Shown: in pieces, positions 27,871-35,909 of the stretch
Position numbering within the stretch: position 1 is the stretch's first letter
Layout: every line of letters starts with the position of its first letter
NCBI RefSeq assembly: GCF_030160115.1
Contig: NZ_BSNS01000007.1
Coordinates: 607,501-671,500, forward strand
Source: Devosia nitrariae
Lineage (GTDB): Bacteria; Pseudomonadota; Alphaproteobacteria; Rhizobiales; Devosiaceae
Reading direction: 5' to 3'
DNA length: 64,000 nucleotides
Program-made: the position numbers and the translations under genes
Notes under the pieces: generated by a model
The model's database searches: none
What the model was told of the DNA's origin: nothing
The model's input: the letters and a program-made list of their open reading frames with translations, nothing else

Positions 27871-28682
27871 TGACCGGTATCGTGATGGGCGAGTGTCCGC
27901 GCTGGCACGACGGCCGGTTGTGGTTTGCCGACTGGATCGGCGAGACGATCTACGCGCTCGACGAAGCCGGCCGGCTCGAGAACATCGCCCACGTCGCCTC
28001 GTTGCCGATTTCGATCGACTGGCTGCCGGCCGGGCCAATGCTGGTGGTCAACGCAGCGGCAAAGCAGTTGTGGCGGCGCGAAGCGGACGGGTCGTTCGCC
28101 ATCCATGCCGAACTCTCAGCGCTTTCGCCGCACCCGTTCAACGAGATCGTTATCGCCGCGAACGGCGACGTCTACCTCAACAACATCGACCATGAGTTCG
28201 GTGGCGAGTTCCGCCCCGGATTTATTGCCCTGCTGAAACCCGATGGTAGCCTCGCCAAGGTCGCCGACGGGCTGGCGTTTCCAAATGGCATGGCGATCAC
28301 GCCGGACGGCCGCACGCTGGTCTGCGCCGAATCCTACGGCAAGCAATTGACCGCCTTCGACATCGCGCCCGACGGCAGCCTCACCAACCGTCGCGTCTGG
28401 GCAGCTCTCGACGGGCCTCCAGACGGCATATGCATGGATGCCGAAGGCGCCGTCTGGTCCTCGCTCGGGCCGAAATGCGTCAGGGTCAGGGAAGGCGGCG
28501 ACCTGCTGGACGAAGTGGCCGTCGACCGCATGGCTTTCGCCTGCATGCTCGGCGGGGCCGACGGCAAAACGCTCTTCATCACCGCCAATGAATGGACCGG
28601 CGGTGTACCCGCGCCGGGCAGCGAGCCGACTGGACGCATCTATACGACTCGCGTTGCCGTGCCGCGTGCCGGACAGCCCTAA
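27834..28682 (+). CDS. SMP-30/gluconolactonase/LRE family protein
   Basis: A 282-residue six-bladed beta-propeller lactonase-like protein. Metal-site family residues are seen at GECPRWHDGRLWFADW (Glu), ...NEIVIAANGDVYLNN (Asn) and NGMAITPDGRTLVCAES (Asn and Asp nearby). The ATG at 27834 is supported by AAGGAGATG. Members hydrolyse sugar lactones; the substrate here cannot be told. Its 5' end overlaps the read-through end of the DHFR-like ORF, but a separate start and promoter-like site indicate independent expression. Confidence 0.88.
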   Translation: MPLPAVRDVRTLMTGIVMGECPRWHDGRLWFADWIGETIYALDEAGRLENIAHVASLPISIDWLPAGPMLVVNAAAKQLWRREADGSFAIHAELSALSPHPFNEIVIAANGDVYLNNIDHEFGGEFRPGFIALLKPDGSLAKVADGLAFPNGMAITPDGRTLVCAESYGKQLTAFDIAPDGSLTNRRVWAALDGPPDGICMDAEGAVWSSLGPKCVRVREGGDLLDEVAVDRMAFACMLGGADGKTLFITANEWTGGVPAPGSEPTGRIYTTRVAVPRAGQP

Positions 28683-28690
28683 GAAACGAG

Positions 28691-28712
28691 AGGTCGGGCA
28701 TCTGCCCGACCT
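28691..28712. terminator. Bidirectional terminator between SMP-30 and SnoaL genes
   Basis: AGGTCGGGCA-tc-TGCCCGACCT, a 10-bp perfect stem (the tight loop would open to 4 bases). TTTCGCG follows on the plus strand. It separates convergent genes. Confidence 0.7.
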
Positions 28713-28735
28713 TTCGCGTTACGGTTCTGTGGCTG

Positions 28736-29071
28736 TCAGTGCAGTCGTTTCGACACGTCCTCGCCGAAGGCCTCGGCATTGTCGACGCCGAGCGAGGAAT
28801 GAAGCTGAACGAGCTTCCAGTCGCCGTTCTCACGGTGGAAGACGCCGCTCCAGCGCGTCATCTTCTTGCGGTCGGGCGACACTTCGATCTCTGGCGTAGC
28901 GAGGCCCCAGCCATAGTCGCCGTCGCTATAGGCCTCGCAATCCTTGATGTTGATCTTGACCTTGTCTTTGAGAGCCCCGGCCTCGCGCTTCATGAAGTCG
29001 TGGGCAGCCTGGCCGTGCAGCATCTCGTCGGGGTCCGTGCCGACCAGGCACATGTTAGGATCCGAGCTCAT
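28736..29071 (-). CDS. SnoaL-like (NTF2 fold) protein, 5' end probably missing
   Basis: Residues CLVGTDPDEMLHGQAAHDFM and VFHRENGDWKLVQLHSSLGV are typical of SnoaL_3 small cone-shaped proteins. The first Met is 29071, but the same frame stays open to a stop near 29146 and reads RRRDAVAQGDAAYLDQH directly before it, the expected N-terminal helix of the family. No ATG, GTG or TTG start is available in that extension, so the normal start is missing or destroyed. The gene may be a decayed copy or contain a frameshift. No function is assigned. Confidence 0.55.
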   Translation of the reverse strand: MSSDPNMCLVGTDPDEMLHGQAAHDFMKREAGALKDKVKINIKDCEAYSDGDYGWGLATPEIEVSPDRKKMTRWSGVFHRENGDWKLVQLHSSLGVDNAEAFGEDVSKRLH

Positions 29072-29229
29072 GTGCTGGTCGAGATAAGCGGCGTCGCCCT
29101 GGGCGACCGCGTCGCGCCGGCGCCAGCTCGAGTGGAGGCGTCAACGCTAAAAGTCCGCGGAGCCCAAACGGGCACGCAGACGACTAGCTAAAACGCTAGG
29201 ACCGTGAACTGGCCGGTGTCAAATCAAGT

Positions 29230-29832
29230 TCAGGCCTCAGAGGCAGCCAGCCGCGAGAAAGCGCTCGGCTCGGGCGGGTCGGCGAAAATCGGAACAATAG
29301 CCTCGGCACACTGCTCCGGCGTCATCGCCGCCGTATCGACCGTCAGATCATAGATCCCCGGCTCATGCACCGCCTCCTGCCAACGCTGCACGATCGTATC
29401 GTCGACGGTATAGAAGCCGCCCCGCGCATTGGCGCGGCGGCGCTCGAGGATCGTTTCGATGGGGGCGGTGACGCCGACGAGGAGCGCCGGCAGCCCGGCG
29501 AGCCTTCGCGCGCAATCGGGCAGCAGGTGCAAGGGCTGCGAATAGAAATCATGGTGGCCGAGGTCAGCGACGACGTCGAGGCCTTGCCGGCTATGGGCGG
29601 CAAGGCTTTCGTAGAGGGCGCCATAGAGCCGGGGCAGCCATGGCTCGAGGTCCGGCCGCTCGCCGCCGGGTCGCAGCCCAACCCCGGGCATGAGCGCGGC
29701 CGGCATTGCCCGGTTGTAGACGTCGACGCCGAGGTTGATCCATGGGCCTCTTGCCTGCAGGGCCGCAACGATCGAGGATTTGCCCGCGCGCGGCGGGCCG
29801 TTGAGGACGACGATGCGGCCGGGCGCCGTCAC
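29230..29832 (-). CDS. Chloramphenicol phosphotransferase-like P-loop kinase
   Basis: A 200-residue CPT-family P-loop protein with Walker A GPPRAGKSS (residues 12-20), WINLGVDVYN after it, VVADLGHHDFY and the LERRRANARGG lid region. CPT kinases phosphorylate chloramphenicol or other small hydroxyl substrates, but chromosomal members in alphaproteobacteria have no known resistance role. The start is GTG at 29832, four bases after the ppa stop, so they form one operon. The ORF continuing to 30279 is a shadow of ppa. Confidence 0.75.
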   Translation of the reverse strand: MTAPGRIVVLNGPPRAGKSSIVAALQARGPWINLGVDVYNRAMPAALMPGVGLRPGGERPDLEPWLPRLYGALYESLAAHSRQGLDVVADLGHHDFYSQPLHLLPDCARRLAGLPALLVGVTAPIETILERRRANARGGFYTVDDTIVQRWQEAVHEPGIYDLTVDTAAMTPEQCAEAIVPIFADPPEPSAFSRLAASEA

Positions 29833-29836
29833 GGAC

Positions 29837-30370
29837 TTACTTGGCGTTCCTGGCCATCTCGATGGCGTCGAGAATGACCTTGCGCGCATCCTCGATGCCG
29901 CCGATCCGGTCGATCTTGGCCCACTTTCCGGGCTCCAGGTCCTTGTAGTGGGTGAAGAAGTGCTTGACCCGCTCGACCTGGATCTCGGGCAGGTCGCCGA
30001 CGTCCTGAACGTTGTCGTACATGCGCGTGAGCTTGGAGACCGGCACCGCGAGGATCTTCTCGTCCTGACCGCCATCGTCTTCCATGAACAGCACGCCGAC
30101 CGGACGAGAGCGGACGACCGCGCCCGGCACCAGCGGACGGGAGTTGAGGACGATGACGTCGAGCGGATCGCCGTCACCGCACAGAGTATGTGGCACGAAC
30201 CCGTAATTGCCGGGGTAGCGCATGGGCGTATAGAGGAAGCGATCGACGAACAGCGCCCCGGAGTCCTTGTCGATCTCATATTTGATCGGCTCGCCGCCTA
30301 AGGGCACTTCGATGATGACATTGAGATCGTCGGGCGGGTTCTTGCCGGTCGGGATGGCGTCGATGTTCAT
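29837..30370 (-). CDS. ppa: Soluble inorganic pyrophosphatase, family I
   Basis: Cytoplasmic enzyme hydrolysing pyrophosphate to drive biosynthesis. The 177 residues carry [21 protein letters not shown] with the metal-binding D-x-D-P-x-D signature and [15 protein letters not shown] near the C terminus. The start at 30370 (MNIDAIP) is the family start; no strong ribosome site is visible. It is followed by the CPT-like gene. Confidence 0.97.
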   Translation of the reverse strand: MNIDAIPTGKNPPDDLNVIIEVPLGGEPIKYEIDKDSGALFVDRFLYTPMRYPGNYGFVPHTLCGDGDPLDVIVLNSRPLVPGAVVRSRPVGVLFMEDDGGQDEKILAVPVSKLTRMYDNVQDVGDLPEIQVERVKHFFTHYKDLEPGKWAKIDRIGGIEDARKVILDAIEMARNAK

Positions 30371-30480
30371 CTCAGGGGAAGTCTCTTTGGGGCAGGAGGG
30401 GTTCCCGCGCGTTCTGCCTAGAACGGGCCGCAAAAGCAAGCCATGTTGCCGTCGGTCGGCCATGCGCCGCTACAACGGGA

Positions 30481-30533
30481 TGCAAAAAAAGCCCGTCCTG
30501 GACTTGATCCGGGATGGGAACCGGTTTTTTGCG
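30481..30533. repeat. Dispersed palindromic element, copy A
   Basis: GCAAAAAAA (30482-30490) / TTTTTTGC (30525-30532) flank the core TCCTGGACTTGATCCGGGATGG. The core TGGACTTGATCCGGGA is shared with copies at 34733, 58017 and 60255. It lies between ppa and the small secreted-protein gene. Confidence 0.7.
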
Positions 30534-30561
30534 CAGATCGCGCTATAGCAGGAGCCCTAGG

Positions 30562-31116
30562 ATGCCCCATCGTTCCGCCGCATGGCTTGCCGCCGGCGCC
30601 CTCGCTCTCACCCTCGTCCAGCCGGCCGCAGCCGCCTTCGAAAGCGCTTATACCGATATCAATCTCGATGACTGCCTGCTGCTCGAGGCGGACGACTTCG
30701 GCGCCAGCTGGGCCTGCCCCGGCTACAAGGGCTATCCGGTCCGGATCAGCGAAGGCGACCTGCGCTTTCTCGTCGAATACGGCTTCAACATCGATGCCGA
30801 GCCGCCGGCCGTCTCGCTGCCGCCTTTCAACGATCTCGGGCCGCGCATGGAATGGCGCCTCTCCAACCAGAGCGGTAGATGGCTCCCGGTCGCCACCATT
30901 GTGCGCTACTTCACCGACGCCGGGGACGGCGACAAGGAGAACCAGGTGCTGGTCGTCACCCAGCTTTCCAAAGGCGCCACCTGCCATATCGCCTATGTCG
31001 ATGCGACCGCCAATGAAGACGCCAATGCAAAGGCGCGCGAGGCGGCCGACGAGATGGCGGGCAGCTTCGATTGCGAGGAAGACCCCGAGATCGTCGGCGA
31101 GTTCGGAGCCTGGTAG
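30562..31116 (+). CDS. Uncharacterised secreted protein
   Basis: A 184-residue product with a clear signal peptide (MPHRSAAWLAAGALALTLVQPAAA) and a mature region DDCLLLEADDFGASWACPGYKGYPVRISEGDLRFLV with two cysteines likely disulfide-bonded, plus a later CHIAYVDAT. GGAG upstream of ATG 30562 supports this start. The ORF upstream of it crosses a repeat element. I do not recognise the family; it is probably periplasmic. Confidence 0.75.
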   Translation: MPHRSAAWLAAGALALTLVQPAAAAFESAYTDINLDDCLLLEADDFGASWACPGYKGYPVRISEGDLRFLVEYGFNIDAEPPAVSLPPFNDLGPRMEWRLSNQSGRWLPVATIVRYFTDAGDGDKENQVLVVTQLSKGATCHIAYVDATANEDANAKAREAADEMAGSFDCEEDPEIVGEFGAW

Positions 31117-31117
31117 A

Positions 31118-31558
31118 TCAAGCGCGCTTGCCGCGCGCCATCTGGCTGCGCAGCACCGTGCGGTCGCGCGAGGAGACGCCGATCAGTTCGGCCACCCGCC
31201 AGACCATGTTGTCCTCGAGCTCGTGGTTTCTGTCGTCGATAAAGACCACCTGCCACATCATGCGAACGATCTCGAGACGCTCCTCAAGATCGAGCGCGGA
31301 AAGCGCCGAGGTGAAGCGATAAAGATCGACCGCCTCGGCATCGCGTGCCGCCGCCTCGCGCACAAGCGTGTCGACCGCCGCCTCGTCGAGATCGTAGGTG
31401 TCCATCAGTACGCCCCGGATCATCTCGCGCTCGGCATCGCTCGCCTGCCCGTCGACGGCGGCAAGGTGCACCAGGAGGGCCGCGACCGCGAGCTTCGGGT
31501 CGTGGTCGGGAATCTCCGGCTCCGGCTTGGAGAAAAGTCGGGTCAGGGCCTCGAACAT
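31118..31558 (-). CDS. TerB-like tellurite-resistance family protein
   Basis: A 146-residue helical protein with the TerB-type start KLAVAALLVHLAAVDGQASDAE, ERLEIVRMMWQVVFIDDRNHELED and a final MARGK. The acidic D/E-rich pattern matches the TerB metal-binding fold, seen in many stress-linked proteins whose role is not settled. The Met at 31558 (MFEALTRLFSK) is chosen because the longer ORF is not family-like. It converges on the upstream secreted-protein gene with a 1-bp gap. Confidence 0.8.
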   Translation of the reverse strand: MFEALTRLFSKPEPEIPDHDPKLAVAALLVHLAAVDGQASDAEREMIRGVLMDTYDLDEAAVDTLVREAAARDAEAVDLYRFTSALSALDLEERLEIVRMMWQVVFIDDRNHELEDNMVWRVAELIGVSSRDRTVLRSQMARGKRA

Positions 31559-31772
31559 GAAATCTTGTCCTTGTGGGCAGGTGTGTGCCGGCGGCGGCTC
31601 GGCGCGCGGGGGTTGGAACCTGCGGGCAAGATAGTGGCAGCCCGCCTGTGCCTCAATGCCGGGCGCGGCGCCATCACGGCCTGTTGAGGTCGGCGTGGCT
31701 TTTGGGTGACAGCCCCAGGACCGGGATGTGAAAGGTGAAACTGGTTCCTTGCGATGTGTCCCACGATAAAAA

Positions 31773-32063
31773 TCAGAGCGCGATGGCGTCGATCGCTGTC
31801 GCAAGCGCGATGTCGCGTTCTGTCAGGCCTCCCGCATCATGAGTCGAAAGCGCGATCTCCACCCGATTGTAGCCGTTCGACCAGTCCGGGTGGTGTCCGG
31901 CCTTCTCGGCCGCCAGCGCCACCCGCGTCATGAAGGCGAAAGCTTCGGAGAAATCCTTGAAGCGGAACTGGCGGCGGATGGCCTTGGCCGCCCCGTCATA
32001 GGTCCAGCCGGAGAGGGGTGCGAGCGCCACCTCGCGGGCGGCATCGTCGAGCAATGAAGCCAT
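31773..32063 (-). CDS. phhB: 4a-hydroxytetrahydrobiopterin dehydratase (pterin carbinolamine dehydratase)
   Basis: A 96-residue dehydratase recycling the pterin cofactor of aromatic amino acid hydroxylases. It has the family core [42 protein letters not shown], with the HHPDW motif and the conserved GGLTERD end. The ATG at 32063 is six bases after GGAGG, better than 32069. Whether it serves a PheA hydroxylase cannot be judged here. Confidence 0.9.
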   Translation of the reverse strand: MASLLDDAAREVALAPLSGWTYDGAAKAIRRQFRFKDFSEAFAFMTRVALAAEKAGHHPDWSNGYNRVEIALSTHDAGGLTERDIALATAIDAIAL

Positions 32064-32423
32064 GGACATCCTCCGTGTGGCCTAGGGTGTTTTCAGCAAA
32101 TGGCTGTCCCGGAGCGGGAAAGCTCTGGCGCAGAACCAATTTGGGCTCCGGCGGTTCCGGCGGCACACGTCATTCATTAAGGTCAAATTCACCTTGGCGG
32201 ATGGATTCGACTGCCGGCCCACTGTGTTATGCCGCTGGCAAGACCATCTTAACCGCATCTGCGCTTAGCTGGACACCCAAGCGAGGGCCCGTAGTGAAAG
32301 CGTATGCCCGTCCATTGCCGAAGGCGCGGCCACGCCGCGCGCCTTTCGCACGCCAGTGCCCAGGACGGTCCCACGTTTTCTCGTCCGCTGCCGCACCATC
32401 CGCCAGACGAAAGGGCAGGCTCG
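32064..32423. other. 360-bp intergenic region before GGDEF-EAL gene
   Basis: No coding sequence supported. It contains a short degenerate copy of the dispersed element (GTGTTTTCAGCAAATGGCTGTCCCGGAG, about 32087-32112). No promoter can be named with confidence. Confidence 0.5.
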
Positions 32424-34733
32424 ATGTTTGAACCCGCCCATAAGACCATGCCGGCGGTCGACTACGTCTCGATGATCCGCTCGCTCTATGCCGACCGGGC
32501 ATCGATGATGCTGGGCGCCTTCGGCTCGGCCGTGGGTGCGGCGGCAGCCGGCATCAAGGCAGGCTCGCTCGTGCTCGGCATCATTGCGGTGCTGTTCGTC
32601 GCCGTCGGAGTGCTGCGCAACATCGACATGCGTGCCTTCAATGCGGTCGAACTCGCCGACGACGACGTCGAGACCGCCAGTCAGTGGGAGATCCGCTCGA
32701 CCGTCGGGGCGGCTGCCATCGCTCTCCTCTATGGAGTCTGGTGCGCGGTCAGCTTCTGGGTCAATGATCCGTTCGCCGAGCTCGCCGCAGCCACGGTTTC
32801 GATCGCGGTGCTGATCGGCGTCTCGCAGCGCAACTTTGCCATCGACCGCCTGATGACGGTGCAGGTGCTGCTCATCGGCGTACCGCTACTCCTCAGCGTC
32901 CTGCTCGTCGGCAACATCTATTACGCCATACTCGGCCTGCTGCTGCTGCCGTTCTTCGTCAGTCTTAGACGTATCGCCGGCGCCGCCCGCACCATTCTGC
33001 TGCGCGCCGTGCATGGGCGCATCGAGGCGGCCGCGCTCGCCACCCAGCTCGACACCGCCCTCGACACCCTCGAACATGGCCTGTTGATGCTCGATGCCAA
33101 TGGCGTCATCGAGGTCACCAACGACCGCGCCCTCGTCGCCTTCGGGGAGGCTGAGCACACCGACTGGGTCGGCCGCCCGTTCAGCGTGCTGATCGAGGAA
33201 GCAGTGGCCCAAGGGGGGCTCGCCAGCACCGCCCGCGATCGGCTGATGGACCTCATCGCCAGCGAGACCGGCGGCAAGGTCCTGCTCGGCATCAAGGAGG
33301 GCCGTTATTTCGAGGTCACCGTCTCCTCGCGCAACCGACAGACGGTACTGCTTTTCGAGGATATCTCCGAGCGCATCGTGGCCGAGGAGCGCATCAACTT
33401 CATGGCCCGCTACGACGCGCTGACCGGCCTGCCCAACCGCGCCTATTTCTCAGACCAGGTGGAATCGGCGCTGACCGAGCGGCGGCGTAGCGGCGACGGC
33501 CGCGGCGCCGCGCTCTGGATCATCGACATCGACGATTTCAAGCACGTCAACGACACCATGGGGCATCTGGCCGGTGACCAGCTGCTGGCCGAGGTCGCCG
33601 CGCGCCTGCCCGCGGCCTTCGCGCCCGGCACGCTCTGCGCGCGCCTCGGGGGCGACGAGTTCATCGCCTTCCGCTCGCCGATCGATGCCAGCGAGGACGT
33701 ACGCGAGGACGCCACCCGCGTGCTCGCCGCCATGAAGAAGAGCTTTGAGGTGATGGGCCACAAGCTCGGCACCAATGTCAGCATCGGCGCCGTCCTGACC
33801 GACGATCCCGACGATGATCTCGACACGCTAATGATCAAGGCGGACCTGGCGCTCTATTCGGCCAAGGCCGGCGGCAAGGGGCAGATCGTCGAGTTCCACG
33901 AGAGCATGGACACCGACTACCGGCTCCGCCAGCGGCTGAAGACCGACCTCAAGCATGCGATCGCCACCGGCGGGCTGCATCTGGTCTACCAACCCGTCGT
34001 TGACCTGCGCGAGAACCGCATTATCGGCTGCGAGGCGCTGGCGCGCTGGAATCATCCCGAACTCGGCAATATCCCTCCCTCGACCTTCATTCCCATTGCC
34101 GAAGAGACGGGGTTGATCTCCGATCTCACCCGCTTCGTCCTCGACATGGCGACGCGCGATTGCCGGTCCTGGCCCGGCGAGATCTCGGTGGCGGTCAACG
34201 TATCTGCACGCGATTTCCGCGCCAGCGATGTCGAGGGCATGATCAATACAGCGCTGGAAAACTCGCTTCTGCCGGCCAGGCGCCTCGAGATCGAGGTCAC
34301 CGAGACCGCCGTCATTGAAGAGCGTGACGTGGTCAACTCGGTGCTGCTCTCGCTCTATACGCGCGGCATTGGCGTCGCCCTTGATGATTTCGGCACCGGC
34401 TATTCGTCGCTGAGCTATCTGCAGGCTCTGCCCCTGACCAAGCTCAAGATCGACCGCAGCTTCGTGATGGACATCGAGACCAACCCGCGCTCCATCCGGC
34501 TTCTGGCCAACGTCGCCCAGCTCGGCAAGGATCTCGACCTCGTCATCACGGCCGAAGGCATCGAGACCGAGGCGCAGCTCGACCTCATCATGGCCAAGAC
34601 GCGCATTGACCACGTCCAGGGTTTCCTCTTCGGCGTGCCGTTGCCGACCGCCGATATCGTCCGGCTGATCGAACGCCACCAGGCGGCCCCTGAGGAGCCA
34701 GCCCGCCGCATGGTGGCCGACAGGCTGGGCTAG
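32424..34733 (+). CDS. Membrane GGDEF-EAL c-di-GMP turnover protein
   Basis: A 769-residue bifunctional c-di-GMP enzyme candidate. It has about six hydrophobic helices in residues 25-190, a PAS-like domain (TLEHGLLMLDANGVIEVTNDR), then GGDEF (LGGDEFIAF) and EAL (GCEALARWNHP, NVSARD, ITAEGIETEAQ, DDFGTGYSS, KIDRSFV). Both catalytic motifs look complete, so synthesis and hydrolysis are possible. No RxxD inhibitory site precedes GGDEF. It lies beside the FeeM-like synthase and HWE kinase. Start at 32424 has AAAGGGCAGG upstream. Confidence 0.93.
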   Translation: MFEPAHKTMPAVDYVSMIRSLYADRASMMLGAFGSAVGAAAAGIKAGSLVLGIIAVLFVAVGVLRNIDMRAFNAVELADDDVETASQWEIRSTVGAAAIALLYGVWCAVSFWVNDPFAELAAATVSIAVLIGVSQRNFAIDRLMTVQVLLIGVPLLLSVLLVGNIYYAILGLLLLPFFVSLRRIAGAARTILLRAVHGRIEAAALATQLDTALDTLEHGLLMLDANGVIEVTNDRALVAFGEAEHTDWVGRPFSVLIEEAVAQGGLASTARDRLMDLIASETGGKVLLGIKEGRYFEVTVSSRNRQTVLLFEDISERIVAEERINFMARYDALTGLPNRAYFSDQVESALTERRRSGDGRGAALWIIDIDDFKHVNDTMGHLAGDQLLAEVAARLPAAFAPGTLCARLGGDEFIAFRSPIDASEDVREDATRVLAAMKKSFEVMGHKLGTNVSIGAVLTDDPDDDLDTLMIKADLALYSAKAGGKGQIVEFHESMDTDYRLRQRLKTDLKHAIATGGLHLVYQPVVDLRENRIIGCEALARWNHPELGNIPPSTFIPIAEETGLISDLTRFVLDMATRDCRSWPGEISVAVNVSARDFRASDVEGMINTALENSLLPARRLEIEVTETAVIEERDVVNSVLLSLYTRGIGVALDDFGTGYSSLSYLQALPLTKLKIDRSFVMDIETNPRSIRLLANVAQLGKDLDLVITAEGIETEAQLDLIMAKTRIDHVQGFLFGVPLPTADIVRLIERHQAAPEEPARRMVADRLG

Positions 34734-34806
34734 AGCGTTTTCAGCAAAAAGCCTATCCCGGACTTGATCCGGGATGGATACCACTTTTTGCGGTTCGAAA
34801 ACGCGA
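34733..34806. repeat. Dispersed palindromic element, copy B
   Basis: GCGTTTTC (34735-34742) and GAAAACGC (34797-34804) enclose TATCCCGGACTTGATCCGGGATGGATACC. It begins immediately after the GGDEF-EAL stop. Confidence 0.7.
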
Positions 34807-35101
34807 CAGTTCGATAATTTGGAGCGCCCGCCATAGCTCGATAATTCCCTGGCGATGGAAGCCGCGCCCAGCACGCGCTGGCGGGGGTGTCGAGGAATGC
34901 TCTGAGCTATACCGGTCCGCTTGGGGGCCGGGCTCGAGAATAGCTTTCGATCCCGGGACCGTACGTCAAGCAGCGCTCTCCACGCCGGCGTGGAACGTCG
35001 ATTTACCATGCGGGTTAAGCATGAGAACTAATGCCACGTTCCCAAACTGTTAAGGGGTGTTAACTATTGCCTAGCGGTTTTCTCATCTGGGGCGGCAGAT
35101 A
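34734..35101. other. 368-bp intergenic region upstream of FeeM-like gene
   Basis: Holds the palindromic element (34733-34806) and an AT-richer stretch from about 35030 with the TTAA-N6-TTAAC site at 35050-35064. No ORF with a ribosome site appears. The section 34810-35025 has no recognised content. Confidence 0.6.
35050..35064 (+). promoter_or_regulatory. CtrA-like box upstream of FeeM-like gene
   Basis: TTAA-GGGGTG-TTAAC (spacer 6) lies 38 bp before the FeeM-like start. The CtrA consensus is TTAA-N7-TTAA(C), so the spacer is one base short. It is also a small dyad (GTTAA/TTAAC). Confidence 0.35.
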
Positions 35102-35884
35102 ATGCCCATCGATACTGATAGTGCAGCGGCAGTGAAGGCCGGACCGCCGTCGCGGTTTTCAGACACTTTGCTCGACATCCTCGAGAACGTCAGCTACGCG
35201 CGGGTTCACCCCGAAATCATCGACGACCCCGTCTATCGCCTGCGCTACCTCGCCTATACGCGCGAAGGCTTCATGGATCACAACCCGGAAGAGATCTGCA
35301 TCGACGACCTCGACAAGACCGCCAACGTCATGTGCTTCGGCATCTATATCGAGGACGAGTTGGTCAGCTCCATTCGCCTGCACCACGTCACCGCCAGGCA
35401 CCGGCAGTCGCCCAGCATGAAGGTCTATCCGGAAGTGCTCAACCCCATGCTCGATAGGGGCATGTCCTTCATCGACCCCAGCCGCTTCACGGCCGACCAC
35501 GAAGCCTCGCTCGCCTATCCGGCACTGCCCTTCCTCACCCTGCGGATCGCGGCCATGGCCTCGGTGTACTTCGAAGCCGACCTTTGCCTGGCGCTGGTCA
35601 GGCCCGAACACGCGGCTTTTTACCGGCGAGTGTTCGGTTCCGAGCAGATCGCAGGCGTGCGGACCTACCCGGGCCTGCACTTTCCAGTGGGGCTCTACGG
35701 CGCTCAGGTGGACACGATCCGCGCCCGCGTCGCTCAGCGTTTTCCGTTCTTCCTGTCGACCTACGAGGAGCGGCACCAGCTCTTCTCGTCCGCACTCAAC
35801 GGCTCCGGCGAGCGGGTCATGGCCTCGGCCCGCACCGCCTATGAGCGAGCGCGCGAAGCATTGGAGAACGGCGCCGCCTCGTAG
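35102..35884 (+). CDS. N-acyl amino acid synthase FeeM-like (LuxI/GNAT fold) protein
   Basis: A 260-residue soluble protein of the FeeM/acyl-homoserine-lactone-synthase-like fold. Visible family features are VYRLRYLAYTREGFMD near the N terminus and MSFIDPSRFTADHEASLAYPALPFLTLRIAAMASVYFEADLCLALVRPEH. The family makes long-chain N-acyl amino acids with acyl-carrier-protein donors, a possible signal or membrane lipid. Which amino acid or acyl chain is used cannot be read here. It sits between c-di-GMP and histidine-kinase genes with a TTAA-box upstream. Confidence 0.75.
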   Translation: MPIDTDSAAAVKAGPPSRFSDTLLDILENVSYARVHPEIIDDPVYRLRYLAYTREGFMDHNPEEICIDDLDKTANVMCFGIYIEDELVSSIRLHHVTARHRQSPSMKVYPEVLNPMLDRGMSFIDPSRFTADHEASLAYPALPFLTLRIAAMASVYFEADLCLALVRPEHAAFYRRVFGSEQIAGVRTYPGLHFPVGLYGAQVDTIRARVAQRFPFFLSTYEERHQLFSSALNGSGERVMASARTAYERAREALENGAAS

Positions 35885-35909
35885 AGAACGCGATGCGGTT
35901 TGATGAGCT

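Noticed and set aside
29230..29832. Chloramphenicol resistance determinant
   Set aside because: Family similarity only; chromosomal context next to ppa and no mobility signs do not support an acquired resistance gene.
31118..31558. Tellurite resistance operon
   Set aside because: A lone TerB-like gene with no terA, terC, terD or terZ neighbours.
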